DNA from: Kribbella solani
GTDB lineage: Bacteria > Actinomycetota > Actinomycetes > Propionibacteriales > Kribbellaceae
Reading direction: 5' to 3'
NCBI RefSeq assembly: GCF_014205295.1
Contig: NZ_JACHNF010000001.1
Span: 1,674,001 to 1,738,000, forward strand
Length of the DNA stretch: 64,000 nt
Part shown: piece after piece, positions 51,595 through 59,042 of the stretch
Layout of the letters: every line of letters begins with the position of its first letter
How positions within the stretch are numbered: position 1 is the stretch's first letter
Program-made: the position numbers and the translations under genes
Notes under the pieces: model-generated
The model's database searches: none
Told to the model about the DNA's origin: nothing
What the model saw: only the letters and a program-made list of their open reading frames with translations

Positions 51595-52569
51595 ATGCAG
51601 AATTCACAGGAATATGCGCCGTTACCAATAAACCTATCATCGGGAATTGCGGAAAGCAAGTCCGGGGAATTCTGGCGGCTCGGGGAGGTCGAGGTCCGGC
51701 GGATCGGCTTCGGCACGAAGCGCCTGGCCGGCGGAGCCTCCAGGCCCGACGGCACCGACGGCACCGACGGCCCAGGCGGTGCAGCAGGCAGCGATCCGCA
51801 GCAACGGGCGGTCGCGTTGCTGCGGCGGGCGGTCGAGCTGGGCGTGAACCATCTCGACACGGCCGCGTTCTACCCCAGTCACGGGCGGCACGGTCAGACG
51901 AGCTTCGAGAGTCTCGGCTGGGCGAACGACGTGATCCGGCGGGCGCTCGCCCCGTACCCGACGGGGCTGGTGATCGCGACAAAGGTCGGCCCGACGGCGC
52001 ACGGAATGGCCCGCCCGGACGAATTGCCGGGTCTTGTGGACGACGAGTTGCGCGTACTCGGCGTGGAGGCGCTTGACCTGGTGTACCTGCGGCAAATGGG
52101 ATTGCCGTCGATCGCGGAACATTTCGGCGTACTCGCGGAACTGCGTACGCGGGGAAAGATCCGCGAGCTCGGGATCTCGAACGTCCGCGTCGAGCACCTG
52201 GCCGAAGCGCGGGCGATCGCGCCGGTGGTCGCGGTGCAGAACCGGTACGGCGTTGGGTTCGGGCGGACGAATGACGAGATGCTGCGGCTCTGTGGCGCGG
52301 CCGGGATCGCGTTCGTGCCGTTCTTCGCGCTGGCCGCCGAGGCGCGGGAGGCCGGTGGGGTGACCGAGTCGGCGGCGATTCTGGAGATCGCCGAGCGGCA
52401 CGCGGCGACGACGGCTCAGATCCGGTTGGCGTGGACGTTGAGCCGTGGCGATCATGTGCTCGCGATTCCGGGCACCTCCAGTACGCACCACCTTGAGGAG
52501 AACTTGAAGGCAGGCGAGATCGCGCTCTCCCCCGCGGACCTCGCCACGCTGGACAGCATCACCGACTGA
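51595..52569 (+). CDS. Aldo/keto reductase
   Basis: 324 residues. VRRIGFGTKRLAGG at the N-terminus, HLDTAAFYPSH (Asp and Tyr of the active site), VIATKVGP (Lys), then YLRQMG where the fourth catalytic residue (His) is an Arg-containing variant seen in some actinobacterial members. GISNVRVEHL and IPGTSSTHHLEENL are typical of the C-terminal NADP-binding part. A Asp-Gly-Thr repeat (DGTDGTDGPGG) is inserted near residue 55. Convergent 11-base overlap with the isochorismatase gene. Confidence 0.88.
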   Translation: MQNSQEYAPLPINLSSGIAESKSGEFWRLGEVEVRRIGFGTKRLAGGASRPDGTDGTDGPGGAAGSDPQQRAVALLRRAVELGVNHLDTAAFYPSHGRHGQTSFESLGWANDVIRRALAPYPTGLVIATKVGPTAHGMARPDELPGLVDDELRVLGVEALDLVYLRQMGLPSIAEHFGVLAELRTRGKIRELGISNVRVEHLAEARAIAPVVAVQNRYGVGFGRTNDEMLRLCGAAGIAFVPFFALAAEAREAGGVTESAAILEIAERHAATTAQIRLAWTLSRGDHVLAIPGTSSTHHLEENLKAGEIALSPADLATLDSITD

Positions 52570-53113
52570 AGGTCACCTCGTCGGTGGTTTGGACGCCGGC
52601 CTTGCGGTCAGGGGCGCGGTGGTACTGCCAGTAGAGGTTGGTGTGGGCGATCACCTTGTCGGGCGTCGGGGCGCCGTACTCGCTCAGGTCCTCCGTGGTG
52701 TGCGCGTCGCCGACCAGGGTCACGTCGTAGCCGCGGGCGATCGCGCCGTGCAAGGTTGAGCGGATGCACTCGTCGGTCTGGGCGCCGCTGACGATCAGGT
52801 GACTGACGCCGGCCAGGGAAAGGACCTCTTCCAGATCGGTGGCTTCGAAGGAATCGGGGTAGGTCTTGTGGACGAGCCGCTCCGGCTCCTCGCGGGTGAG
52901 CTCCGGGACGAACTGCCACTCGTCGCTGTTCATGGGCAGGTTCTCACTGGAGTGCTGGACCCAGACGACCGGTACGTTGCCGGCGCGCGCCTTGCCGACC
53001 AAGGTGGCAATGTTCGCGACCACGCGGTCGCGCTCGTGTGCGCCGGCGACGACACCGTTCTGGACGTCGACCACCAACAGAGCTGTGTTCGGCCGATCGG
53101 GCAACGTGGACAT
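52559..53113 (-). CDS. Isochorismatase-family cysteine hydrolase
   Basis: 184 residues from the ATG at 53113. Catalytic triad in context: LLVVDVQNGV (Asp), VHKTYPDSF (Lys), GAQTDECIRSTL (Cys) with the cis-peptide region before it. Nicotinamidase, ureidoacrylate amidohydrolase or an unknown amide hydrolysis are possible; no neighbour tells which. Convergent with the aldo/keto reductase gene. Confidence 0.88.
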   Translation of the reverse strand: MSTLPDRPNTALLVVDVQNGVVAGAHERDRVVANIATLVGKARAGNVPVVWVQHSSENLPMNSDEWQFVPELTREEPERLVHKTYPDSFEATDLEEVLSLAGVSHLIVSGAQTDECIRSTLHGAIARGYDVTLVGDAHTTEDLSEYGAPTPDKVIAHTNLYWQYHRAPDRKAGVQTTDEVTFSR

Positions 53114-53223
53114 GTACCGCTCCTCCCAGACTCCGGATGTTGGCGAAGACGCTATCCCCACCCACCGACAGTTTCCGGCCGCCCTGAACCCGCTCTGCCA
53201 ACCGGCGCCGGATCAGACCCTGA

Positions 53224-53514
53224 TCAGACCCGCAAGCGCAAGCGAACAGTCGGTACGTCGCCGTCGTCGAGGTCCTCGGCCCGGCGAACCGCCGCCTTCA
53301 CCGGCAGCAGGTACCGCCCGTCCTTCGGAAACATCGAGGTGTCCCACACACTCCCGCCGATCTCTGCGACCACCGGGATCATCCCCCAGCCGTAACTGAC
53401 GACGTTCCCTTCCAGCTCGAAGTACGCGCACTCCTCGTCCGGCACGGTGATGAAATACCACGGCGCCGGCCCCCGCCAGTACCAGATCTCCCCGGAAAAC
53501 ACGACCTCGTTCAT
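53224..53514 (-). CDS. DUF1905-domain protein
   Basis: 96 residues. VVFSGEIWYWRGPAPWYFITVP, then YGWGMIPVVAEIGGSVWDTSMFP, DGRYLLPVKAAVRRAE and GDVPTVRLRL form the DUF1905 beta-barrel pattern. Function unknown. It lies downstream of the WYL regulator on the same strand with a 22-base gap, so probably cotranscribed. Confidence 0.85.
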   Translation of the reverse strand: MNEVVFSGEIWYWRGPAPWYFITVPDEECAYFELEGNVVSYGWGMIPVVAEIGGSVWDTSMFPKDGRYLLPVKAAVRRAEDLDDGDVPTVRLRLRV

Positions 53515-53536
53515 CGTCCAACGGTCGCACAGAACG

Positions 53537-54484
53537 TCAGATCAGGGTGCTGGCGGCTATTAGGCGTTGGCCGAGGGTTTGGGCGGCGGTCTGGAGTTCG
53601 GGGCCGGCGAGGATTCGGTAGGGGGCGTGGAGGGCGGTCAGTTGGGCGGCGTACCAGTCTGGTTCGTCGGTGCTGGCCAAGAGGCGGGTGTGGGTGGCGT
53701 CGATGGGTTCGAGGCGGCCCATGCTGCGGCGGATCCAGTGGGCGACCTCATCCAGCGGGGCGTCGATTTCTACCTCGATGGGGTACTTCCAGCCCATCGC
53801 GAGGTGTTCTTCGACGACGGCCAGCGCGTCCAGGTCGGGTGGGGTGGTGAACTCGGCGGCCTGCGGTTCGACCTTGGTGATCTTGTCGACGCGGAGCACG
53901 CGTTGGGCGTCCTTGGTGTGCGACCAGCACAGCAAGTACCAGCGGCCGCGGCGTACGACGACCGCCCACGGGTCGACGTCCATCGGCCACTCGTCGTGGT
54001 GCCGGCGGTAGTGGATGGTGATCCGGTGGCCGGCCGTGCTTTCGGCGACGAGGGCGGCGGTGATCTCGGGGTCGGGCGTACGCGCGCCGGGATCCGGGCC
54101 GCGGGCACTGACCCGGCGGATCGCGTCCGTGGAGCGGGCGATCGGCTCGGGCAGTACGCGGATGATCTTGCCGAGCGCGTTCTCGACCGGGTCGGCGGCG
54201 CCGCGTGGTCCTTCGAGGACCGCCATCACCAGGCCGAGCGCTTCGGTTGTACTGAACATCAGTGGCGGCAATCGCAGCCCGCGGCCGACGCGGTACCCGC
54301 CGTACGGGCCGCGCATCGACTCGATCGGGATGTCGGCTTCGCGGAGGATCGCGACGTACCGGCGGGCGGCGCGTTCGGAGACGCCGAGCTTGTCGCTGAG
54401 CTGGTCGGCGGTGATGCCGGGGGTGTTCTGGATCAGCTCGAGCACCATCAGGGTCCGCGCGGTCGGGCTCTCGTCGTACTTCAT
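53537..54484 (-). CDS. WYL-domain transcriptional regulator (YafY/HTH-11 type)
   Basis: 315 residues. HTH at residues 10-60 (LMVLELIQNTPGITADQLSD, then VSERAARRYVAILREADIP), WYL domain RITIHYRRHHDE, WYLLCWSHTKDAQRVLRVDKI near 170-215, and a C-terminal WCX extension. WYL proteins sense nucleic-acid or nucleotide ligands in several bacterial stress and defence systems. Divergent from another WYL regulator; 95 bases between them contain a near-palindrome. Confidence 0.9.
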   Translation of the reverse strand: MKYDESPTARTLMVLELIQNTPGITADQLSDKLGVSERAARRYVAILREADIPIESMRGPYGGYRVGRGLRLPPLMFSTTEALGLVMAVLEGPRGAADPVENALGKIIRVLPEPIARSTDAIRRVSARGPDPGARTPDPEITAALVAESTAGHRITIHYRRHHDEWPMDVDPWAVVVRRGRWYLLCWSHTKDAQRVLRVDKITKVEPQAAEFTTPPDLDALAVVEEHLAMGWKYPIEVEIDAPLDEVAHWIRRSMGRLEPIDATHTRLLASTDEPDWYAAQLTALHAPYRILAGPELQTAAQTLGQRLIAASTLI

Positions 54485-54541
54485 CGCTCACCATTCCGGA
54501 AGGCGTCCGTCCGGAACCAAGGCTAGCGTGCATAGATAAGT

Positions 54542-54556
54542 GCTCACCGGTTGAGC
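54542..54556. promoter_or_regulatory. Near-palindrome between the two WYL regulators
   Basis: GCTCA-CCGGT-TGAGC with a self-complementary ACCGGT core, 24 bases before the 54580 start. A possible shared operator of the divergent regulators. Confidence 0.4.
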
Positions 54557-54579
54557 GGTTTGTCTGCGACGATCGGGGC

Positions 54580-55518
54580 ATGCGTGCGGATCGGCTGGTA
54601 GCGGCGCTGTTGCTGATGCAGGCGCGGGGCCGCGTCACCGCCGCCGAGCTCGCCGACGAGCTGGACATCTCGATCGCGACCGCACGCCGCGACCTCGAAG
54701 CGCTGTCCACCGCCGGCATCCCCGTTTATCCACAGCCCGGACGCAACGGTGGCTGGCAGTTGGTCGGTGGTGCGCGTACGGATCTGAGCGGACTGAGCGC
54801 GACCGAAGCGCAGGCGCTGTTCCTGCTGGTCGGCCCGGCCGCGTCGATCGCCCCGGACGCGAAGGCGGCGCTCCGCAAGCTCGTCCGCGCGTTGCCGCAG
54901 ACGTTTCGTGAACACGCGGAGGCCGCCGCCGAGGCGGTGGTGATCGATCCGGCGCGGTGGGGCGAACACGTGAAAGAGCGGCCGGAGCTCGTACGCCGCC
55001 TGCAGGATGCGGTCGTACGCCGTCACCGGGTTCGAATGGTCTACGGCCGCGCGACGACCGAGCGGCTCGTGGACCCGCTCGGGCTCGTAGATAAGGACGA
55101 TGTCTGGTACCTGGTTGCCTGGACCGAGCAGGGGCAGCGTACGTTCCGCGTGGATCGGATCGTGTCGGCCGAGGAAACCGCCGAGGAGTTCACCCGGCCG
55201 GACGGATTCGACCTCGCGGTCGCGTGGAGCGAGATCGTCGAGCGGATGGAGGAACGCCGTTCCGGGCTGACCGCGACCGTGCTGATGGAGGAACGCCACG
55301 TCTGGGTGATGCAGGACCGCCTCGGCCGGAACTGCCAGGTCGACGGGATGGACGGTGAGCGGGCGCGGCTGTTGATCACCGCGCCGACGCCATTGATGAT
55401 CGCGCAGCAGCTGGCCGGGTGGGGCGGTTCGATCGAAGTGGTCGGACCGCCTTCCGTACAAGCCGAACTGGCGCGGCTCGGGCAGGAACTCGTCGATCGG
55501 TACGGGGCCACCGGCTAG
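54580..55518 (+). CDS. WYL-domain transcriptional regulator
   Basis: 312 residues. HTH_11/DeoR-type N-terminus (ADRLVAALLLMQARGRVTAA, ELDISIATARRDLEALSTAG), then RRHRVRMVYGRATTERL and VWYLVAWTEQGQRTFRVDRI of the WYL domain, and a WCX-like C-terminus. It differs from the divergent WYL protein in the first helices. No defence genes are nearby, so it is probably a metabolic or stress regulator. Confidence 0.9.
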   Translation: MRADRLVAALLLMQARGRVTAAELADELDISIATARRDLEALSTAGIPVYPQPGRNGGWQLVGGARTDLSGLSATEAQALFLLVGPAASIAPDAKAALRKLVRALPQTFREHAEAAAEAVVIDPARWGEHVKERPELVRRLQDAVVRRHRVRMVYGRATTERLVDPLGLVDKDDVWYLVAWTEQGQRTFRVDRIVSAEETAEEFTRPDGFDLAVAWSEIVERMEERRSGLTATVLMEERHVWVMQDRLGRNCQVDGMDGERARLLITAPTPLMIAQQLAGWGGSIEVVGPPSVQAELARLGQELVDRYGATG

Positions 55519-55642
55519 TCACTGTTGGTAGGTGGCCGGAATCCGAAGGTGAACATGCCCCGGCGTGCGGCCGAATGGACCACGTGGGTGAGTAAGGTGC
55601 CATGGTTCAGCGTGTCCCGACCAAGAGCTACAGGAACCATTC

Positions 55643-56530
55643 GTGACCACATCCCCTCCCGAGCCGCCGCAGAACCCGTACTCCGGGCAGCCGAGCGGCT
55701 ACGGTCCGCCGCCGGAGCAGCAGTTCCCACAGTACGGCCAGCAGCAGCAACCCCAGTACAACCAGCAGCAGTCGTACGCCGGTGAGCAGCAGCAGTACCA
55801 GCCGTACCCCCAGCAGGGCCAGTACCCAGGCCAGCAGGGTCAGTACCAGCAGTCGTTCCCACAGCAGGGACAGCCGCCGCACGGTCAGCAGCAGGGCCAG
55901 CAGGCGTTCGCGCCGCAGGGCCAGATGATCTGCCGGTTCTGCGGTGGGTTCCCGGCGGTCGACGCGACCGTTCGCGGTCACCAGGGCCTGATCATCATCA
56001 TGCGGTTCCTGAAGCTGCAGGGCCCGTTCTGCCGTACCTGCGGGATGGCGTCGGTCCGTGACATGACCACGAAGAGCCTCTGGCAGGGCTGGTGGGGTAT
56101 CGGTTCGTCGATCATCAACCCGATCACGATGCTGATGAACATCGGCCCGATGCAGAAGTTCAAGAGCCTGCCGGAGCCGCAGCCGGGCCCGGGCCGGCCG
56201 ATGGACCCGGGCAAGCCGCTCGTCCAGCGCCCGGCGATGCTGATGCTGCTGCTCCCGATCGTGTTCATCGGCCTGATCGTGTTCGCGAACCTGAACTCGA
56301 CCGAGAACAAGGCGACCGTCGGTGCCTGCGTGGTCAACAAGGGCACCACCAGGAACCCGGACGTCAAGGTCGTCGACTGCAGTTCGTCCGACGCCGCGTT
56401 CCGGATCGTCGGCCGGATCGACGACTCGACCGACGACAGCCAGTGCGACCAGTACGCCGACGCGCAGGCGTCGTACTACTACCAGCACGGCTCCACCAAG
56501 TACACGCTCTGCCTTGCACCAGTGAAGTAG
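55643..56530 (+). CDS. Membrane protein with Gln/Pro/Tyr-rich N-terminus and LppU-like C-terminal domain
   Basis: 295 residues from a GTG with AGGA upstream. Residues 1-95 are almost entirely Gln, Pro, Gly and Tyr in repeated GQYPG / QQQ units. A zinc-ribbon-like part follows (ICRFCGG and FCRTCGM), then one membrane helix (MLMLLLPIVFIGLIVFANL) and a Cys-containing extracytoplasmic domain (VGACVVNKG, VVDCSSSDAAFRIVG, YTLCLAP) like LppU/SCO3897. Role unknown; the tail may act in cell-pole or envelope protein contacts (inference). Confidence 0.8.
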   Translation: MTTSPPEPPQNPYSGQPSGYGPPPEQQFPQYGQQQQPQYNQQQSYAGEQQQYQPYPQQGQYPGQQGQYQQSFPQQGQPPHGQQQGQQAFAPQGQMICRFCGGFPAVDATVRGHQGLIIIMRFLKLQGPFCRTCGMASVRDMTTKSLWQGWWGIGSSIINPITMLMNIGPMQKFKSLPEPQPGPGRPMDPGKPLVQRPAMLMLLLPIVFIGLIVFANLNSTENKATVGACVVNKGTTRNPDVKVVDCSSSDAAFRIVGRIDDSTDDSQCDQYADAQASYYYQHGSTKYTLCLAPVK

Positions 56531-56537
56531 CCCAGGC

Positions 56538-56570
56538 GCGGGTGCCGATCCGTCGATGACCGGCACCCGC
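56538..56570 (+). terminator. 10-bp hairpin after the LppU-like gene
   Basis: GCGGGTGCCG (56538-56547) and CGGCACCCGC (56561-56570) pair perfectly around a 13-base loop, 8 bases after the stop codon. Confidence 0.75.
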
Positions 56571-56593
56571 CCGGGAAAGTCCGTGGCCGAGCT

Positions 56594-57009
56594 CGATCAG
56601 AGATGACAGCGTTGGCCGGATGCTGACCGTGCTGGGCGTCGACGTCTCCCCCGATCTGCTGGATGGCTGGGTGGTACGCGATCGACTCCCGGTCCGCGTA
56701 CACGGCCTGGTTGAGTGAGGATGCGTACGGCGAACTGCCCGTGACGACCCGAGCCGGCCTGGTACGGGCGCAGGTGGACTGTGGGCGCGCGCCGTGCCGA
56801 CCGTTCGGCGCTGGGCGGGTGTGGTCGGGCCGGATGTGCGTCGGCAGGCCGACGGGCATCGGTTCGTGTGGTGGAAGTCGTTGCTACGCGAGCCGTTCGA
56901 GGATGCTGCACAAGCCGTCGCAGTCGTGGATGACACCACGGAAGGTGCGTACGGTCGCCGAAGTGAAGCGCGCCACGCGGACCGCCGGGTGGCGGCTGGA
57001 ACGGCATAG
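56594..57009 (+). pseudogene. Possible gene remnant in the 56.6-57.0 kb gap
   Basis: The 488-base gap 56531-57018 has no intact gene. On the plus strand one frame gives LGVDVSPDLLDGWVVRD and stops at 56718; later another gives VRRQADGHRFVWWKSLLREPFED, AVAVVDD, ending at 57009. Both look protein-like and may be pieces of one former gene, but I do not recognise the family. Confidence 0.3.
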
Positions 57010-57018
57010 GGTTCTTGG

Positions 57019-57807
57019 GTGAGGTTGCTAGTCACTGGTGCCGCCGGACTGCTGGGGCGGGAGTTGTTGCGGTCCGGCCCGCTGTGCGGCCATGAGGTCG
57101 TGCCCGCGTACCACTCGGCGGTGGTCGCGGGTGGCGTACGGCTCGACGTCCGGCGGCGAGATGCGGTACGGGAGGTGATCCGTACGGTGCGGCCGGATGG
57201 GATCATCCATGCCGCGTACCGGCAGGACGACTGGGCGACGACGGCTGACGGCGCGGTGAATGTCGCGCTGGAAGCTGATGGTGCGCGGCTGGTGTTCGTG
57301 TCGAGCGATGCGGTGTTTTCGTCGCGCGAATCCAGGTGGACGGAGGACGAGCCGCCGCGTCCGGAGACTGCCTACGGCGCGGCGAAGGCAGCCGCCGAAA
57401 CCGCAATCCGCGCGTTGACCCCAGCTGCGGTGATCGCACGAACGTCGATCATCGTCGGCTCGGACGGCACCTCGGGCGAAGAACTTCGAGCACACCAATT
57501 GGCAGGCGGAGAGCCAGGATCGTTCTTCACTGACAACATCCGGTGTCCGGTTCATGTCGCCGACCTTGCGGCCGCGCTGCTCGAGTTGCTGGGGTCCGGC
57601 ATCAGCGGAGTTGCCCACCTGGCCGGACCCGAAGCCCTGAGCCGGTATCAGCTCGGTCGGCTGATCGCGATCCGCGACGGCCTCGACCCGGATGCCCTGC
57701 GATCCACTCCAGGTGTCCCGTCGAACATCCTCCTGGACGCCCAACGCACCCAGGCAACCCTGACCACCCACCTCCGCCCGCCCTCGGAGTTCCTGAAGGA
57801 CAGGTAG
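57019..57807 (+). CDS. RmlD-like NAD(P)-dependent sugar-nucleotide reductase (SDR)
   Basis: 262 residues from a GTG. LLVTGAAGLLGRELL cofactor loop, VFVSSDAVFSS with Ser, and YGAAKAAAE (YxxxK) near residue 115, then RTSIIVGSD and a short substrate domain. Compared with dTDP-4-dehydrorhamnose reductase (about 300 residues) it is short, and no other rml genes are near, so the substrate is uncertain. Its stop codon lies in a composite terminator hairpin. Confidence 0.85.
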   Translation: MRLLVTGAAGLLGRELLRSGPLCGHEVVPAYHSAVVAGGVRLDVRRRDAVREVIRTVRPDGIIHAAYRQDDWATTADGAVNVALEADGARLVFVSSDAVFSSRESRWTEDEPPRPETAYGAAKAAAETAIRALTPAAVIARTSIIVGSDGTSGEELRAHQLAGGEPGSFFTDNIRCPVHVADLAAALLELLGSGISGVAHLAGPEALSRYQLGRLIAIRDGLDPDALRSTPGVPSNILLDAQRTQATLTTHLRPPSEFLKDR

Positions 57808-57826
57808 TGACTACCTGCCCTTCAGG
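57792..57826. terminator. Composite bidirectional terminator between convergent genes
   Basis: CCTGAAG (57792-57798) pairs with CTTCAGG (57820-57826), and inside it CAGGTAG (57801-57807) pairs with CTACCTG (57811-57817) around TGA; only GA/CC are unpaired between the stems. The upstream gene's stop codon is in the inner stem. It separates the RmlD-like and OsmC genes. Confidence 0.8.
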
Positions 57827-57832
57827 CTCAAG

Positions 57833-58276
57833 TCAGTCGTTGACGGTCGTGGTGACCGCGGTGCCCAGCTCGACCGTGCGGCTGACCGTGCAGAGGCGGT
57901 CGTGCGACATCTTCACCGCTCGCGGCAGGGCCTCCCGCGCCTTGTCGCCGTCCTCGCCCTCGGGGAACCGGATCGTGAACTCGACCGCCAGGTTCTCCAT
58001 CCGGTTGCCTTCCTCGGCGTCCCGGATCTTGTCGCCGCGCACCACCGCGGTGAACTCGTCCGGCTCGGCCCGCCGGCTGACCACGACGTCGACGTCGATC
58101 GCCGAACAGGTACCGATCGCGGCCAGCAGCAACTCCACCGGCGTGAAGTCGGTGTCGGCGCCACCGGAGCCGACCCGGATGCTCCCGCCGCGGGCGTTTT
58201 TCACCTCGTAGCTGCTGTTCGCCAGGCGCTCGAAACTGACCTGCCGCAGTGTGTCTGCCATATCTGCCCGAACCAT
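57833..58276 (-). CDS. OsmC/Ohr-family peroxiredoxin-like protein
   Basis: 147 residues (an internal ATG at 58261 would give 142). Conserved thiols: GTCSAIDVDVV near residue 57 and SHDRLCTVSRTV near 125. TPVELLLAAIGTC is the OsmC signature. Predicted to reduce organic hydroperoxides in the cytoplasm. Adjacent same-strand SDR-like gene 19 bases upstream. Confidence 0.87.
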   Translation of the reverse strand: MVRADMADTLRQVSFERLANSSYEVKNARGGSIRVGSGGADTDFTPVELLLAAIGTCSAIDVDVVVSRRAEPDEFTAVVRGDKIRDAEEGNRMENLAVEFTIRFPEGEDGDKAREALPRAVKMSHDRLCTVSRTVELGTAVTTTVND

Positions 58277-58295
58277 TCTGTTGCTTGTGGCAACT

Positions 58296-58946
58296 TCAGA
58301 GGGACTCGAGCGCCGCCGGCACCGCGGTGTCGCCGGCGATCAGCTCGAGCGTCCGGCCGATCGCGGCCGGAGTGTCACAGAGACCGGCCAGGACCAGTGC
58401 CACGTCGTCGCGGCTGATCCGGCCGTTCCCGGTCTTGTCCGCCAGGTACACCGATCCGGTGCCTGGGTCGTCGGTGAGGCCGCCGGGCCGGAGGACGGTC
58501 CAGTCCAGGTCGCGGGCGCGCAGGTCTTCCTCGGCCGCCCATTTGGCCTTCAGGTACACGGTGAACGTCGAGTCGTCGGTGAGCGATCCGGCCCGGTCGG
58601 CGCCCATCGAGCCGACCTGGAGATGCCGCCGTACGCCGGCCTGCTCGGCCGCGTCGGCGAACAGCGCCGCCGCGCCGCGGTCGACGGTGTCCTTGCGGGC
58701 GTTGCCGCTGCCCGGTCCGGCGCCGGCCGCGAAGATCGCGACATCCGCGCCTGCCAGCACCTCGGCGACCGCGCCGGCGTCGGTCTGTTCGAGATCGAGC
58801 ACGGCGGTACGCCCACCGGCTGCCGCGACGTCGGCTTCATGCGACGGATTGCGTACCAGCCCGATGACTTCGTGCCCGGCACCGCTCAGCAGCTTCGTCA
58901 GCCGTAGCGCGATCTGCCCGTGCCCACCCGCAATCACGACTCGCAT
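58296..58946 (-). CDS. NAD(P)H-binding SDR (atypical, YwnB/HSCARG-like)
   Basis: 216 residues. VVIAGGHGQIALRL cofactor loop (GxxGxxG), DVAIFAAGAGPGSG, VGSMGADRAG and VLRPGGLTDDPGTG; the YxxxK pair is only partly kept (YLKAKWAAEE). Atypical SDRs often act as redox sensors or NAD(P) epimerases. Probably cotranscribed with the OsmC gene. Confidence 0.85.
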   Translation of the reverse strand: MRVVIAGGHGQIALRLTKLLSGAGHEVIGLVRNPSHEADVAAAGGRTAVLDLEQTDAGAVAEVLAGADVAIFAAGAGPGSGNARKDTVDRGAAALFADAAEQAGVRRHLQVGSMGADRAGSLTDDSTFTVYLKAKWAAEEDLRARDLDWTVLRPGGLTDDPGTGSVYLADKTGNGRISRDDVALVLAGLCDTPAAIGRTLELIAGDTAVPAALESL

Positions 58947-58996
58947 ACCCTGAGCTTAACCGCCGGGCCCAGTCGGTGGGTTAACCCCTCAGCTTG

Positions 58997-59030
58997 CCCC
59001 TTCACCCCCCGCACGCGCGGCGTGAAGGGG
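58997..59030 (-). terminator. Terminator of prpE
   Basis: CCCCTTCAC (58997-59005) and GTGAAGGGG (59022-59030) form a 9-bp stem extended by CCGC/GCGG inside. It is 13 bases after the prpE stop. GGTTAACC palindromes flank it at 58978-58987 (GGGTTAACCC) and 59039-59050 (GAGGTTAACCTC). Confidence 0.75.
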
Positions 59031-59042
59031 TGATTTCGGAGG

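Noticed and set aside
53537..55518. Defence-island interpretation of the two WYL regulators
   Set aside because: WYL proteins occur in some phage-defence loci, but no defence effector genes lie nearby.
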